A stretch of DNA of 53,829 nt from NCBI GenBank assembly GCA_036001465.1, contig DASYUH010000033.1:1-53829 (forward strand). The letters are read 5' to 3'. This document shows positions 20,934 to 31,449 of the stretch, piece after piece. Both the position numbers and the translations under genes were made by a program. The notes beneath the pieces are model-generated. The model was not told the DNA's origin, ran no database searches, and worked only from the letters and a program-made list of their open reading frames with translations. The stretch's first letter is position 1. Every line of letters begins with the position of its first letter. Origin of the DNA: Candidatus Polarisedimenticolia bacterium. Its GTDB lineage: Bacteria > Acidobacteriota > Polarisedimenticolia > Gp22-AA2.

Positions 20934-21809
20934 ATGCCCGCTCAACGTCGTTGTTCTGTTCGGGACATCCATCGCCTGCTTTTCGCCGCCGTCGTGATTG
21001 GCGCCACGGTCCTGGCCGCGGCTGCCGCTCTGGCCCAGAACTGCACCCCGCAGAACACCTGCACCGATCCGCGCGGCTGCCCCGACTTCCGCGTCGATCC
21101 CGGGGCGCTGCTGTACGTCCTCACCTTGGGGAATACTGCCATCGACAAGCGCACTTACGCACCGACCGACTGCTCGGTCGTCGAGGGGGAGGTCCCGGCC
21201 GGCACCAACGACTTCCTCTTGTTCAGCACCGCGATTACCAACTTCGGCCCGGGTGCGTTGACTCTCGGAAACCCTGCCGACCATCCGGAATGGTTCGACC
21301 TGGTCACCTGTCACGGGCATCCGCACATCAAGGAATACGCCGACTACCGACTCTGGACCGCCGACGGCTACAACCAGTGGATCGCCCTGCGCGCCGCCAA
21401 TCCAGGGGCGTGCGCCCAGGACCTGCTCGACGCCAACCCGGCGATCGCGGCCCAGATGATCAAGGGGGGGAAGCGCGGATTCTGTCTCTACGACGTCCTG
21501 GCGCACAACGACCTGAGCACGGTGTCGAGAACCTGCACCGCCCCGCTCGACCCGCAGACTTATCTCGACTGCAATAACTCGGGCCTCAGTGTCTGCTGGC
21601 TGGACATCTACGAGCCGATACCCGGCATCGACGGCCAGTCGCTTCCCATCACCGATCTTCCGAACGGGAACTATGTCCTCGAGAACGAGGCGAACGCGCG
21701 CCACTTCTTCACGGAGACCGAGTACATCAACAACTCCGCGGCGGTCAGTTTCCGTTTGCACCAGGGCAAGATCGCCAAGAAACCGAAGCCTGCGATCCTG
21801 ACGCCCTAG
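20934..21809 (+). CDS. Secreted lysyl oxidase-like copper amine oxidase
   Basis: Predicted copper/quinone enzyme that oxidises primary amines such as lysine side chains. 291 aa with a signal peptide (hydrophobic 15-33, cleavage near ALAQ). The copper motif CHGHPH at 126-131 corresponds to the human LOX motif CHQHYH with its three His ligands, followed by EYADYRLW. Lys180 in GGKRGFCLYD and Tyr226 in SVCWLDIY align with human Lys320 and Tyr355, which form the LTQ cofactor. The C-terminal ITDLPNGNYVLENEAN and ETEYINN also match LOX. Eight Cys outside the signal region suggest disulfides and an exported protein. GC and codon use are like the neighbours. Substrate is unknown. Confidence 0.85.
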   Translation: MPAQRRCSVRDIHRLLFAAVVIGATVLAAAAALAQNCTPQNTCTDPRGCPDFRVDPGALLYVLTLGNTAIDKRTYAPTDCSVVEGEVPAGTNDFLLFSTAITNFGPGALTLGNPADHPEWFDLVTCHGHPHIKEYADYRLWTADGYNQWIALRAANPGACAQDLLDANPAIAAQMIKGGKRGFCLYDVLAHNDLSTVSRTCTAPLDPQTYLDCNNSGLSVCWLDIYEPIPGIDGQSLPITDLPNGNYVLENEANARHFFTETEYINNSAAVSFRLHQGKIAKKPKPAILTP

Positions 21810-21826
21810 GCCTCGGACACTCTCCT

Positions 21827-21853
21827 GGGCCCCGGGCGACCACGAGGGGGCCC
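21827..21853. terminator. Hairpin between convergent genes
   Basis: GGGCCCC (21827-21833) and GGGGCCC (21847-21853) form a 7-bp GC-only stem between the lysyl-oxidase stop and the barrel-protein stop. No T-run follows on either side, so it is a weak intrinsic-terminator candidate that could act in both directions. Confidence 0.4.
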
Positions 21854-21861
21854 GGACGGTC

Positions 21862-23007
21862 CTAGTGCCTGATCTCCTGTTGCGTCGGCTCGAACCCGAG
21901 GCTCGAGACCGCGGGGGCGGCCGTGCCGCCGAAACGGTAGGAGTAGCCGGCCACCACGACGTAATCGGGGAAGGTCGCGTCGCCGGCGTTGCCGCTGTAA
22001 GGGTTCGGCAGCCGGTTGCGGAGAAGACCAATCGGCACGTTCACCGAATAGCTCGAGCGGCCGTGCGTGTACACGATGCCGGGCTCGACATAGGTCTCGT
22101 AGCCGGGGCGTCTCCAGCCATGGCTGGCGCCGACCAGGTCGTAGCGCGGCACGCCTTCGATCCGGAAGCCGATCGACACGGTCAGGGTCTCCTTGATGAC
22201 GGGGAAGGAGGCCCCGGCCCGCGCCAGATACTGGTCGGGAACGGAGTTGTCGAGCAGGTCGGCGAAGGCCGGGTTGGCTCCCAGTCCGAGCCCGACGATG
22301 ATCGATGGCGTGCCGTTGGTGTCGCGCGGGTTCGCCAGGTAGAAGCCCGAGCCGTAGAACGACACGTGCTTGAGGCTCTTGTAGGCCTGCGTCTCGAAGA
22401 TGATTCCCCAGCCGCCGTCCCCGGGTTGAATCGACTGGTCCACGGCCTTGAGGGTGTCGTTCGTGGCGGTGATGTCGGGATACTCGTCCTTGGCATCGTG
22501 CTCGCCGGTGGGGGCCTTGATTCCGAGCGCGACGGACCAGTTGCCGCGCGGGTGCCTGACCGGATCGAGCAGCCAGTAGCGCGCCTGCGCGCTGACATCG
22601 CCGAGGCCGCCGGCATTCTGCTCGCGGCGCGGGCCGAGCGTCCCCATGGCCGGCGTCGGCAGCGACCAGGTCGCATTGACCACCGGGATCAGGCCGGAGA
22701 CGGTGAAGCGCCGGGTGACGTTGTACGAGGCGCCCAGGTCGTAGATCTGCTGTGTGTTGGACACATAGTTGTTGGCCGACTGGCGCTGGTACTGGAACTT
22801 GGTCCCGTTGTAATGGTCGGTCGATTTCGCGCCGCGGTAGTTGAAGAAGAACTGCCATTCACCCGGCGCGAACACCACCTGATCCGCGGCGCCGAACACC
22901 GGTTCGTTGTTTCTGATGGCAATGCACCCCTGCGCGCTGGCCGTCCGCGCCGTCAGCAGCGCCGCCGACGCCAGCGCCAGGACGGCCGCGATTCGTATCG
23001 TTCGCAT
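21862..23007 (-). CDS. Outer-membrane beta-barrel protein candidate
   Basis: 381 aa with a clear signal peptide (hydrophobic 5-20, cleavage near ASAQ). The mature part consists of alternating hydrophobic/polar strands rich in Tyr, Trp and Gly (for example GEWQFFFNYRG, LGASYNVTRRFTVSGLIPV, VSAQARYWLL, HVSFYGSGFYLANP, YVVVAGYSYRFGG), as in transporter-like barrels of the MetA/phenol-degradation type. The protein does not end in the usual Phe; it ends EPTQQEIRH after a last strand. Function not assigned. It is convergent with the lysyl-oxidase gene; no link between them is shown. Confidence 0.72.
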   Translation of the reverse strand: MRTIRIAAVLALASAALLTARTASAQGCIAIRNNEPVFGAADQVVFAPGEWQFFFNYRGAKSTDHYNGTKFQYQRQSANNYVSNTQQIYDLGASYNVTRRFTVSGLIPVVNATWSLPTPAMGTLGPRREQNAGGLGDVSAQARYWLLDPVRHPRGNWSVALGIKAPTGEHDAKDEYPDITATNDTLKAVDQSIQPGDGGWGIIFETQAYKSLKHVSFYGSGFYLANPRDTNGTPSIIVGLGLGANPAFADLLDNSVPDQYLARAGASFPVIKETLTVSIGFRIEGVPRYDLVGASHGWRRPGYETYVEPGIVYTHGRSSYSVNVPIGLLRNRLPNPYSGNAGDATFPDYVVVAGYSYRFGGTAAPAVSSLGFEPTQQEIRH

Positions 23008-23309
23008 GAAAGGCTCCCGGGACGTCGTCCCTGTTCGTTAGTTCGCTTGCGTCGCTTCGACCGCCCGGACGGCGGTCGTTTCGCGAGGTGTCGGGGAGTG
23101 CAAGGCTCGGGCCAGGATCCCTCTCGCCGGTGCGGCGGGGCGCAGCAGCCGCGAGGCAATCAGCCGCAAACCACTGATGTGCCAAGGTGTCCAGCGATGT
23201 CGAGGGAGCCCGTCCGAGGGAAGCCGGCGGGCGATGGGCGGGCGCCTCGCATCATTTTTATGTGGCGCCCGGCGGGGGAGTCGTAACGGCTATGGGAAGC
23301 AGGTCCCCA
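23008..23309. other. Gene-free intergenic region with two strong palindromes
   Basis: No supported gene. A perfect 8-bp stem CGACCGCC/GGCGGTCG (23058-23065, 23071-23078) lies in the presumed 5' leader of the barrel protein. A second perfect 8-bp stem CGGGCGCC/GGCGCCCG (23239-23246, 23264-23271) encloses an AT-rich loop; it is downstream of coaE and may end that transcript. No clear promoter for the barrel gene was found. Confidence 0.5.
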
Positions 23310-23340
23310 GGAGCCGGTCGAATACTCGGCCAGGCTCCTA
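23310..23340 (-). repeat. 3'-end repeat, copy 2 (after coaE)
   Basis: Minus-strand copy starting with the coaE stop TAG. This copy folds best: GGAGCC pairs with GGCTCC, then GGCCGA with TCGACC (one mismatch) around a GTAT loop. Confidence 0.8.
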
Positions 23341-24048
23341 GGACACGTCGGAGAGGGCCTGCAGGTCCTGCTGGAGATGGCGGAAGACTGCGCGTGCGCG
23401 CGCCTCGGTGGCCGACATGCCGGGGGTGGTGTCGATGGCGTAGTGGGCGACCTTCAGCTTCTCGCGGCTGTCCATCTGGGCGCCGATGCGCGCCCGGGCC
23501 TCCTCCTCGGACAGGCCGTCCCGCCGGACGATGCGGTCGAGCTGGGTCCCCGGCGCGCAGTGCACCACGATGACCCGGTGGTAGTCGCGGTAGATCCCGG
23601 TCTCGATCAGGAGGGCGGCGTTGGAGACGGCAATCCTCCCCTGGCCGGTGTCGGCGAGCAGCTCGACGAGGTTGGCTTCCTCCTTGCGGATGAGCGGGTG
23701 CAGGATCGCTTCGAGGGCGGCGCGCCGCTGCGGATCGGAAAAAATGAGCCGCGCCAGCCTCGGGCGGCTGATCGAGCGGTCCGGGTTCAGGATCTCCTCG
23801 CCGAACGCCTGGATCACCGGCTGGTAGGCTGGGGCTTCCTTCTCCACCAGCCGGTGGGCGATCTCGTCGGCGTCGAGGATGGTCGCCCCGAGGGAGGCGA
23901 AGATGCGGGCCACGGTCGTCTTGCCGGCGGCGATCCCTCCGGTCAGGCCGACGCGCAGGACAAACGGCTTGCCGCGACCGTCGAGCGGCCCGGCCCGGGG
24001 AATTAGCGGCAAGGTCGTGCCGGAAGCGCGGTCGCGCCCCTGGGTCAT
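23338..24048 (-). CDS. coaE: Dephospho-CoA kinase
   Basis: Last step of CoA synthesis. 236 aa with P-loop GGIAAGKTT (about 37-45), DADEIAHRLVEKEAPAYQPV, HPLIRKEEAN and RDGLSEEEARARIGAQM. The first 30 residues are an extra tail compared with most CoaE, which begin just before LRVGLTGG; the ATG overlaps the folD stop as ATGA, which supports this start. panB and panC, the start of the same pathway, are 3 kb away on the other strand. Confidence 0.94.
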   Translation of the reverse strand: MTQGRDRASGTTLPLIPRAGPLDGRGKPFVLRVGLTGGIAAGKTTVARIFASLGATILDADEIAHRLVEKEAPAYQPVIQAFGEEILNPDRSISRPRLARLIFSDPQRRAALEAILHPLIRKEEANLVELLADTGQGRIAVSNAALLIETGIYRDYHRVIVVHCAPGTQLDRIVRRDGLSEEEARARIGAQMDSREKLKVAHYAIDTTPGMSATEARARAVFRHLQQDLQALSDVS

Positions 24049-24977
24049 TGCGCCACCAGCCGGCGGCGCAGCCGTGCAGCGCGCAGCGTGTTGCGCAGCA
24101 GGCAGGCGATGGTCAAGGGGCCGATGCCGCCGGGGACCGGTGTGAGATGTCCGGCCATGGCGGCCGCTTCGCCCGGGTGGACGTCGCCCACGAGGGTGTA
24201 GCCGCGCTCGCGCACCTGGCTCACGCGCGGCGAGTCGTTCCCGAAGAGGGCCGCCGCCGCGGCGGGATCGGCCACGCGGTTCACTCCGACGTCGATGACC
24301 GTCGCCCCCGCGCGGATGTGGTCGCGCCCCAGGAAAGCGGGGCGGCCGACGGCCGCGACGAGAATGTCCCCCTGGCGCGTGATGGCCGGCAGATCCCGGG
24401 TCTTCGAGTGGCAGACCGTGACCGTCGCGTCACGCTGCATCATGAGGATCGACAGCGGCCGGCCGACGATTTCGCTCCGGCCGACGATGACCGCGTGCTG
24501 TCCGGCGATCGGCAGGCGGTAGCGCTCGAGCAGGTCGACGATGCCGGCGGGCGTGCACGGGATCGGGGCGTCGAGCTTCATCAGGAGGCGCCCCGCGTTC
24601 AGGGGGTGCAGGCCGTCCACGTCCTTGGCCGGGTCGAGCGCCAGGATGACGGACACCCTGTCCAGGGCGCGCGGCAGCGGCAGCTGCACCAGGATACCGT
24701 CGAGGTCGGGGTCCTCGTTGAGCTGCCGGATGCGGGCCATGAGCCGCTCCTGGGGGGTGCCGGCCGGCAGCCGGACTTCCTCCGAGCGCATGCCCACCTC
24801 GAGGCAGGCGGAGACCTTGTTCCGGACATAGACCTGGGAGGCTGGATCGTCTCCGACGAGCACCGCGGCGAGGCGCGGCGCGGTGCCGGTCCGCTTCACC
24901 AGCTCGGCGACCTCCCGGGCGACTTCCCCCCGGATTGCCCGGGCCACCGCGGCCCCGTCGAGCAGTTCGGCTGCCAC
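24045..24977 (-). CDS. folD: Methylenetetrahydrofolate dehydrogenase / cyclohydrolase
   Basis: Bifunctional one-carbon enzyme using NADP. 310 aa, a little longer than usual by a basic C-terminal tail (RAARLRRRLVAQ). Motifs: YVRNKVSACLEVG with the catalytic Lys, DGILVQLPLP, KDVDGLHPLNAGRL, VIVGRSEIVGRPLS (Rossmann loop), and PVPGGIGPLTIACLLRNT. It overlaps coaE by 4 nt and is 7 nt downstream of the unknown secreted gene, so these three are probably one transcript. Confidence 0.96.
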   Translation of the reverse strand: MAAELLDGAAVARAIRGEVAREVAELVKRTGTAPRLAAVLVGDDPASQVYVRNKVSACLEVGMRSEEVRLPAGTPQERLMARIRQLNEDPDLDGILVQLPLPRALDRVSVILALDPAKDVDGLHPLNAGRLLMKLDAPIPCTPAGIVDLLERYRLPIAGQHAVIVGRSEIVGRPLSILMMQRDATVTVCHSKTRDLPAITRQGDILVAAVGRPAFLGRDHIRAGATVIDVGVNRVADPAAAAALFGNDSPRVSQVRERGYTLVGDVHPGEAAAMAGHLTPVPGGIGPLTIACLLRNTLRAARLRRRLVAQ

Positions 24978-24983
24978 GCGATC

Positions 24984-25625
24984 TCACCCTCCCAGCGGCT
25001 GCCGGTGGAACAGGAACGACACGGAGTGCGTCTCGGAGCCGATCTGCAGGTACGAGAAGTTCAGCCGCAGCTCCTTCCACCTCGTTCGAAGCGGGCCGAA
25101 GACCAGAAGCCGCTCGATCGTCCGGCCCTTCGGGATCTCGGTGCTGCTGTCGAAGATCGCGGGGGCCAGCTGGTCGAAGACCCCTTCCGGGTCGCCGTCG
25201 CCGCGCGCGGCGGCGCGGTAGAGGTCGGTCAGGTCGATGGCGTACTCGGGCTCCTTCCTGTCGGTGAGCAGGACGACGTTGCCGGCCTGGAAGATCACGT
25301 CGGCCTTCGACTGGTTGTCGAAGGCCACCCGGACGGCGTGATAGATCTGCGGCCGTCCCGGAGGGACGGCGAACGGATCGGACGCTCCGGACGCGGCCTT
25401 GCGCAGGAAGGAGGCGCGGCTCTCGGGCTCGAGGAACTCCACGGTGATCGTCAGCCCCTTGATGGTGAAGCGGCTGGTGGCGGCCCCGGAGCCGGAGCCG
25501 ACCGCCTTCCTCGAGTACGGTCCGGCCAGGATGCGGAATGGCCCGGTGTCCTTGGCGGCCGCCGGGGAGAAGCAGGCGACGCACACGATGAAGCCGGCGA
25601 GGATGGAATGCAGAGCGCGTCGCAT
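24984..25625 (-). CDS. Secreted protein of unknown function, 213 aa
   Basis: No family recognised. Signal peptide at 1-24 (hydrophobic 6-20, cleavage near PAAA). The mature part looks all-beta, with FTIKGLTITVEFLEPESRASFL, YHAVRVAFDNQSKADVIFQ and TIERLLVFGPL; the pattern (a soluble domain with NQSKADVIF and LVFGPLRTRWKELRL) recalls immunoglobulin-like stress or assembly domains, but that is only an impression. I chose ATG 25625 because an extension to 25676 would run through the 3'-end repeat copy. No ribosome site is visible before it. Confidence 0.75.
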   Translation of the reverse strand: MRRALHSILAGFIVCVACFSPAAAKDTGPFRILAGPYSRKAVGSGSGAATSRFTIKGLTITVEFLEPESRASFLRKAASGASDPFAVPPGRPQIYHAVRVAFDNQSKADVIFQAGNVVLLTDRKEPEYAIDLTDLYRAAARGDGDPEGVFDQLAPAIFDSSTEIPKGRTIERLLVFGPLRTRWKELRLNFSYLQIGSETHSVSFLFHRQPLGG

Positions 25626-25652
25626 GATGGCTACGTTAGCACATGCCCGAGA

Positions 25653-25682
25653 GCCCGGCCGAATGCACGGACACACTCCGAG
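25653..25682 (-). repeat. 3'-end repeat, copy 3 (diverged)
   Basis: On the minus strand GGAGTGTGTCCGTGCATTCG then GCCGGGC, very close to copy 4 after the thiolase gene. It lies about 55 nt after the stop of the 72-aa gene on the same strand. Confidence 0.65.
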
Positions 25683-25736
25683 CGCGAAGCGGTTTTCGGG
25701 TGGCGTGCGGTGGCCGGTGTCCGCGGGCCGCGGACC

Positions 25737-25955
25737 TCAGTGATTGGTCTCGATGATTTTCGGCGAGGCCTTGATGATGAAGACCTCTTCGCTGCCGTCG
25801 GGATTGATCTTCACGACGCGGTGCAGGAGGATTCTCTTGTTGTCCTTCACGGCCACGATGCTGTTGACGAAGATGTCTTCCGCGAGAGGCTCGTCCTTGG
25901 CCGACGGGGAAACCCGGGGCCTCAGGGGCTTGACGTTCCAACCATGCAGTTTCAT
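25737..25955 (-). CDS. Small protein of unknown function, 72 aa
   Basis: Soluble, basic, no signal peptide or membrane segment. It contains a beta-rich core DIFVNSIVAVKDNKRILLHRVVKINPDGSEEVFIIKA. I chose ATG 25955 because the strong promoter just upstream places the transcript start near 26010, inside the longer frame that would begin at 26012. It has its own promoter, which supports that it is expressed. Confidence 0.6.
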   Translation of the reverse strand: MKLHGWNVKPLRPRVSPSAKDEPLAEDIFVNSIVAVKDNKRILLHRVVKINPDGSEEVFIIKASPKIIETNH

Positions 25956-26016
25956 CGAGGCGCCTCGCTCCGCGGCAACCGCCGCCACCTGACCCCCGCA
26001 TCCACGAACCACTGTC

Positions 26017-26045
26017 TATATACTGGAATCACCCCGGCCAGTCAA
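26017..26045 (-). promoter_or_regulatory. Strong sigma70-type promoter for the 72-aa gene
   Basis: Minus strand: -35 TTGACT (26040-26045), 17-nt spacer, -10 TATATA (26017-26022). The leader to ATG 25955 is about 55 nt. Confidence 0.7.
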
Positions 26046-26144
26046 GCACGCAATTCGTAAACAAATCCTTACACTTCTGTCGCTTGGAAATTGTCAAGCG
26101 GCGGGATGGAAGCCGTGTCGGGAGCCCCCGGACCGCCGCTTTGT

Positions 26145-26153
26145 TGGTATACT
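26145..26153 (+). promoter_or_regulatory. Extended -10 promoter for the thiolase gene
   Basis: TGG followed by TATACT (26148-26153) is an extended -10 element. No -35 is needed for this type and none is obvious. GGGGAGG precedes the ATG at 26182. Confidence 0.55.
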
Positions 26154-26181
26154 TTGAAATCGTTCCACGGGGAGGCCTCGG

Positions 26182-27363
26182 ATGAAGAAGGCGGTCATCG
26201 TCAGCGCCTGCAGGACGCCCGTCGGCAAGTTTCTTGGTGCTCTCAAGGGATTCCAGGCGACCGATCTCGGTGCCCTCGCCGTCAAGGAGGCGGTGCGCCG
26301 CGCCGACCTCCGTCCCGAGCAGGTGGACGAGGTGATCATGGGGAACGTGCTGTCGGCCGGTCTCGGTCAGAATCCCGCCCGCCAGGCCGCCCTGAGAGGG
26401 GGCCTGCCGGTGACGGTCCCCGCCCTGACGGTCAACAAGGTCTGCGGATCCGGCCTGAAGGCGGTGGCCCTGGCGGCGCAGTCGATCCGGGCGGAAGACC
26501 ACGAAGTCATCGTGGCCGGGGGCATGGAGTCGATGAGCAACGCTCCGTTCCTGGTGCGCGGCGCCCGTGAGGGGCTGCGGCTCGGGCACGGCGAGCTGGT
26601 CGATTCGATGGTCCACGACGGGCTCTGGGACGTTTACGAGAACTTCCACATGGGCTGCTGCGGCGAGGCGGTGGCTGAGCAATACGACATTCCGAGGCAG
26701 GCGCAGGACGAATATGCCCTGGGCAGCCACCGGAAGGCGATCGCGGCCATCGACGCCGGCAAGTTCAAGGCGGAGATCATGCCGGTCCCGGTGCCCCAGA
26801 GGAAGGGGCCGGCGGTCCTGTTCGACACCGACGAGTCGCCGCGGCGCGACTCCTCGATTGAGGCCCTGGCCAGGCTGAAGCCGGCCTTCAAGGAGGGCGG
26901 GACGGTCACGGCCGGCAACGCCCCCGGGGTGAACGACGGGGCGGCGGCCCTGGTCGTCATGTCCGGGGATCGGGCCGCGGGGGCCGGCAGGAAACCGCTC
27001 GGGGAGATCGTGGCGTACGCCAGCAGCGGGATCGAGCCGAAGATGGTGATGATGGCGCCGGTTGCGGCGGTGACCCGCGTGCTCGAAAAGGCGGGATGGC
27101 GGACCGACGAGGTCGACCTGTTCGAGCTGAACGAGGCCTTCTCGGTGCAGGCGGTGGCGCTCCTGCGCGAGCTGAAGCTGAAGCCCGAGCGGGTCAACGT
27201 GAACGGTGGGGCCGTCGCGCTGGGGCACCCGATCGGCTGCAGCGGGGCCCGCGTCCTGACGACGCTCCTGTATGCCCTCGCCGATCGCAAGGCGAAGCGC
27301 GGCGTGGCCGCTCTCTGCCTCGGTGGCGGGAACGCCGTGGCGATGGCGATCCGCGCCCTATGA
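26182..27363 (+). CDS. Acetyl-CoA acetyltransferase (thiolase)
   Basis: Condenses or cleaves acyl-CoA; 393 aa. Catalytic residues are Cys88 ([12 protein letters not shown]), His349 ([16 protein letters not shown]) and Cys379 ([12 protein letters not shown]). The last motif is CLGGGNAVA where most thiolases have C-GGGQGIA; the catalytic Cys is kept. The next gene encodes a 3-hydroxyacyl-CoA dehydrogenase, so the two form a butyryl-CoA-type or beta-oxidation module. Whether it works in synthesis (thlA/phaA) or breakdown (fadA) cannot be told. Confidence 0.95.
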   Translation: MKKAVIVSACRTPVGKFLGALKGFQATDLGALAVKEAVRRADLRPEQVDEVIMGNVLSAGLGQNPARQAALRGGLPVTVPALTVNKVCGSGLKAVALAAQSIRAEDHEVIVAGGMESMSNAPFLVRGAREGLRLGHGELVDSMVHDGLWDVYENFHMGCCGEAVAEQYDIPRQAQDEYALGSHRKAIAAIDAGKFKAEIMPVPVPQRKGPAVLFDTDESPRRDSSIEALARLKPAFKEGGTVTAGNAPGVNDGAAALVVMSGDRAAGAGRKPLGEIVAYASSGIEPKMVMMAPVAAVTRVLEKAGWRTDEVDLFELNEAFSVQAVALLRELKLKPERVNVNGGAVALGHPIGCSGARVLTTLLYALADRKAKRGVAALCLGGGNAVAMAIRAL

Positions 27364-27366
27364 CCC

Positions 27367-27400
27367 AGGAGTGTGTCCGAGTATTCGGCTGGGCCGCGCG
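27367..27400 (+). repeat. 3'-end repeat, copy 4 (after thiolase)
   Basis: AGGAGTGTGTCCGAGTATTC followed by GGCTGGGCCGCGCG, three bases after the thiolase TGA, sense orientation. The rest of the gap to 27496 holds no recognised gene. Confidence 0.8.
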
Positions 27401-27496
27401 CATGGGGCTTGCGGTTCGGCGGGTTCATCGCCGACGACGAGCGACGCGGTACGCGGCCGCAATCCCCATGCTCCCAGGCTCCCGGCAGGGGGGAAG

Positions 27497-28368
<872 letters not shown>

Positions 28369-28372
<4 letters not shown>

Positions 28373-31300
28373 CGCCGGACGCCCCGGTCGCGGCCCGGTC
28401 TCTCCGGGAACCGTCCGTTCCATCCGGCGTCCTTCCCGGCCCGATACCCTCCTTCATCGAGCGGATCCTGAGGTCCGAGAAGCTGGGCGACGACGTGGTG
28501 CACGTCGCATCGATCGCGGCGCAGGAGGCGTCCCACGCCCTCCTGTCGGCCCCCCTCCCCGTCCCGCTGCAGCAGGCGCTCTGCGATCTGGGGATCGACC
28601 GGCTCTTCAGCCACCAGGCCGAGGCGATCGACGCCGCGCGCTCGGGACGCGACGTGCTCACCGTCACTCCGACGGCGAGCGGCAAGAGCCTGGTCTACCT
28701 GCTCCCCACGCTCGAGGCCGCGCTCACCCGGCCCGGAGCGCGCGCGCTGTACCTGTTCCCGTACAAGGCCCTGGCGCAGGATCAGCTCCAGGGAATCGTG
28801 GAGCTGGCGGGCGCGACCGCGCGGCACGGGGGTGTCGTGCGGGGAGGTCACGGCCTGCCGGGCACCGGCCGGCCGGTCAGCGCCGCCATCTACGACGGCG
28901 ACACGCCCGACTCGCGGAGGCGGAAGATCAAGGCCGAGCCTCCGGACATCCTGATCACCAACCCCGACATGCTGCACCTCGGCATCCTGGCGCACCATCA
29001 GGACTGGCGGGCCCTGTTCGAGAACCTGGACGCGGTGGTGGTGGACGAGCTGCACGTCTACCGCGGAATCTTCGGCTCGCACCTGCACCACGTCCTGAAG
29101 CGCCTTCTGCGCATCGCCGCGAACTACGGCAGCCGGCCTCGCTTCATCGCCTCCTCCGCCACGATCGCCAATCCCGGGGGCCTCGGGGAGGCGCTGTTCG
29201 GGCGCCCCTTCCTGGTCGTGGACAGGACCGGCGCGCCGCGCGCCGGGAGGCACCTGATGTTCGTCAACCCGCTCGGCGGCAGCCCGTACACCGCCGCCAC
29301 CCAGCTGTTCGCCTGGGCGCTCGACGCGGGGTTCAGGACCATCGCCTTCACCAAGGCCCGGAAGATCACCGAGCTCCTGCACTCGTGGCTTCTGCAGTCG
29401 GCGCCGCGCTATGCCTCGCGGGTGAGCGCCTATCGCTCCGGCTACCTCCCCGAGGAGCGGCGGGAGATCGAGAGGCGCCTGCACGACGGCTCGCTGCAGG
29501 GCGTGATCTCGACCAGCGCGCTGGAGCTGGGGGTCGACATCGGCGGCCTCGACGTCTGCATCCTGGTCGGCTACCCCGGGAGCGTCGTCTCCACGTGGCA
29601 GAGGATCGGCCGCGTCGGCCGGGAGGACCGCCCGTCCCTGACCGTGCTCGTCGGCATGCCCGATGCTCTCGATCAGTACTTCATGGCGAACCCGGACGAG
29701 CTCCTGAACCGGGGGTTCGAAGAGGTCGTGTTCGATCCGGGCAACCGGGTGATCGCCCGGGCCCACATGCTGTGCGCGGGGGCGGAGCTCGGCCTGGAGC
29801 AGCCGCGGGACCGCGAGCTCTACGGGGAGATGTTCGGGCTGGTGGAGGAGCTCGAGCGCGAGGGGGCGCTGGCGCGGGACGCCGGCGGCGAGCGCTGGTA
29901 CACCCTGCGCCGCCGCCCCCAGCGCGACGTATCGTTGCGCACGATCGGCGCGACCTACACGATCGTCGACGTCGGGGCCGACCGCGTCATCGGCACGCTC
30001 GACGCGGTGCGCGCCTTCCACGAGACGCACGCCGGGGCGATCTACCTGCACCACGCCCAGCAGTACCTGGTGCGCGACCTCGACATCGAGGCGCGCCGCG
30101 TGAGCGTGGTCCCCGTCGACGTGGACTACTACACCGAGGTCCGCGGCGAGAAGGAAACGGAAGTCCTGGAGGTCCTCGACCGGAAGCAGGAAGGCGCCCT
30201 CGCCGCCAGCCTGGGGCGGCTCGAGGTGACCGAGGAGCTGAGCGGCTTCGAGAAGCGGCGGCTGTTCGGCCGCGATCGCCTCGGGCTGTTCGACCTGTCT
30301 CTTCCGCCCCTGACCTTCGAGACCGTCGGACTGTGGATCACGCTGCCGGACGCCATCCGTGACAGCGTGGTCGAGAGCGAGGGCCACTTCATGGGCGGCA
30401 TCCACGCCCTGGAGCACGCGCTGATCTCGCTCTTTCCCCTGATGGCGATCTGCGACCGCGGCGACATCGGCGGCATCTCGTACCCCCTGCATCCGCAGAT
30501 CGGCCGGTCGGCCATCTTCATCTACGACGGGTATCCCGGCGGGTGCGGGCTGGCGGCCAAGGGGTTCGCAGGACTCGGAGACCTCCTGAAGAAGACCGCC
30601 GCCCTCCTGCGGGACTGCGCGTGCCCGTCGGGGTGCCCCTCCTGCATCCAGTCGCCGAAGTGCGGCAACGGCAACCATCCGCTCGACAAGGCAGCCGCGC
30701 TCCAGATTGCCGTGGCCCTGGGCGATCGGGCGGCGGGAACGGAGATGCAGGCCGCCGGGCCGATCCTCCCGGCGCGGCCGCGCCCGGAACCCCTGCCGCC
30801 GCGACCGCCCCTGCGGCTCATGGGCGGCGGATTCGACCACGAGCCACTGCCCACCCCGGTGCGGCGCGGGTCGTCGGGGGGCTCGCCCGCCGGCGAGCTG
30901 ACCCTGTTCCTCGACGTGGAGACGCAGAGGAGCGCCGAAGAGGTCGGCGGCTGGCAGAACATCCCCGACATGAAGCTGGCGCTGGCGGTGACCTACAACC
31001 AGGTCAACTCCGAGTTCAAGACCCACTTCGAGAAGGACGTGGACCGCCTGCTGCTCGATCTCGCCATGGCGGACAAGGTGATCGGCTACAACATCGATCG
31101 GTTCGATCTCCTGGTCCTGAAGGGATACACACCATGGAACTTGACGCGCATCCGCACGTTCGACATGCTCGCCGACATCTACCGCAAGCTCGGCTTCCGC
31201 CTCAAGCTGGGAGACCTCGCCGAGGCCACCCTGGGGGTCGGCAAGAGCGGTGACGGCCTGCAGTCGCTCAAGTGGTGGAAGGAAGGCCGCCTCGACCTCA

Positions 31301-31428
31301 TCGAGCAGTACTGCCGGCACGACGTGGAGGTGACGCGTGACGTCTATGTGTTCGGCCAGAGAAACGGCTACGTCCTGTATCGCGACCGTGACGGCAGGCC
31401 GCTCCGCCTTCCGGTGGAATGGAAATAG
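28369..31428 (+). CDS. MrfA-like DEAD/DEAH helicase fused to MrfB/YprB-like 3'-5' exonuclease
   Basis: 1019 aa in three parts. Residues 60-500: superfamily 2 helicase with GKS at 105-107 (TPTASGKSLVY), DELH at 226-229, and motif VI STWQRIGRVGRED. Residues 500-800: DUF1998/MZB-type domain ending in a Cys cluster 750, 752, 756, 759, 765 (CPSGCPSC), as in MrfA (YprA) and Hrq1. A Pro/Arg-rich linker (780-840) follows. Residues 845-1019: RNase-H-like DEDD exonuclease with DVE (Asp849, Glu851), N908xxxFD913, and YCRHD (Tyr981, Asp985), matching the YprB/MrfB family. In Bacillus subtilis MrfA and MrfB are separate proteins that repair mitomycin C damage; here they share one chain. The start overlaps the preceding gene's stop, so it is coupled to it. 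The frame is open throughout, so the fusion is not an error of a single stop. Confidence 0.9.
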
Positions 31429-31449
31429 GGCGGCGGCCGGAACGGTTTC

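Noticed and set aside
27340-27363. Thiolase inactivated at the C-terminal motif
   Set aside because: The motif is unusual (GGGNAVA) but the catalytic Cys379 is present and the frame is intact.
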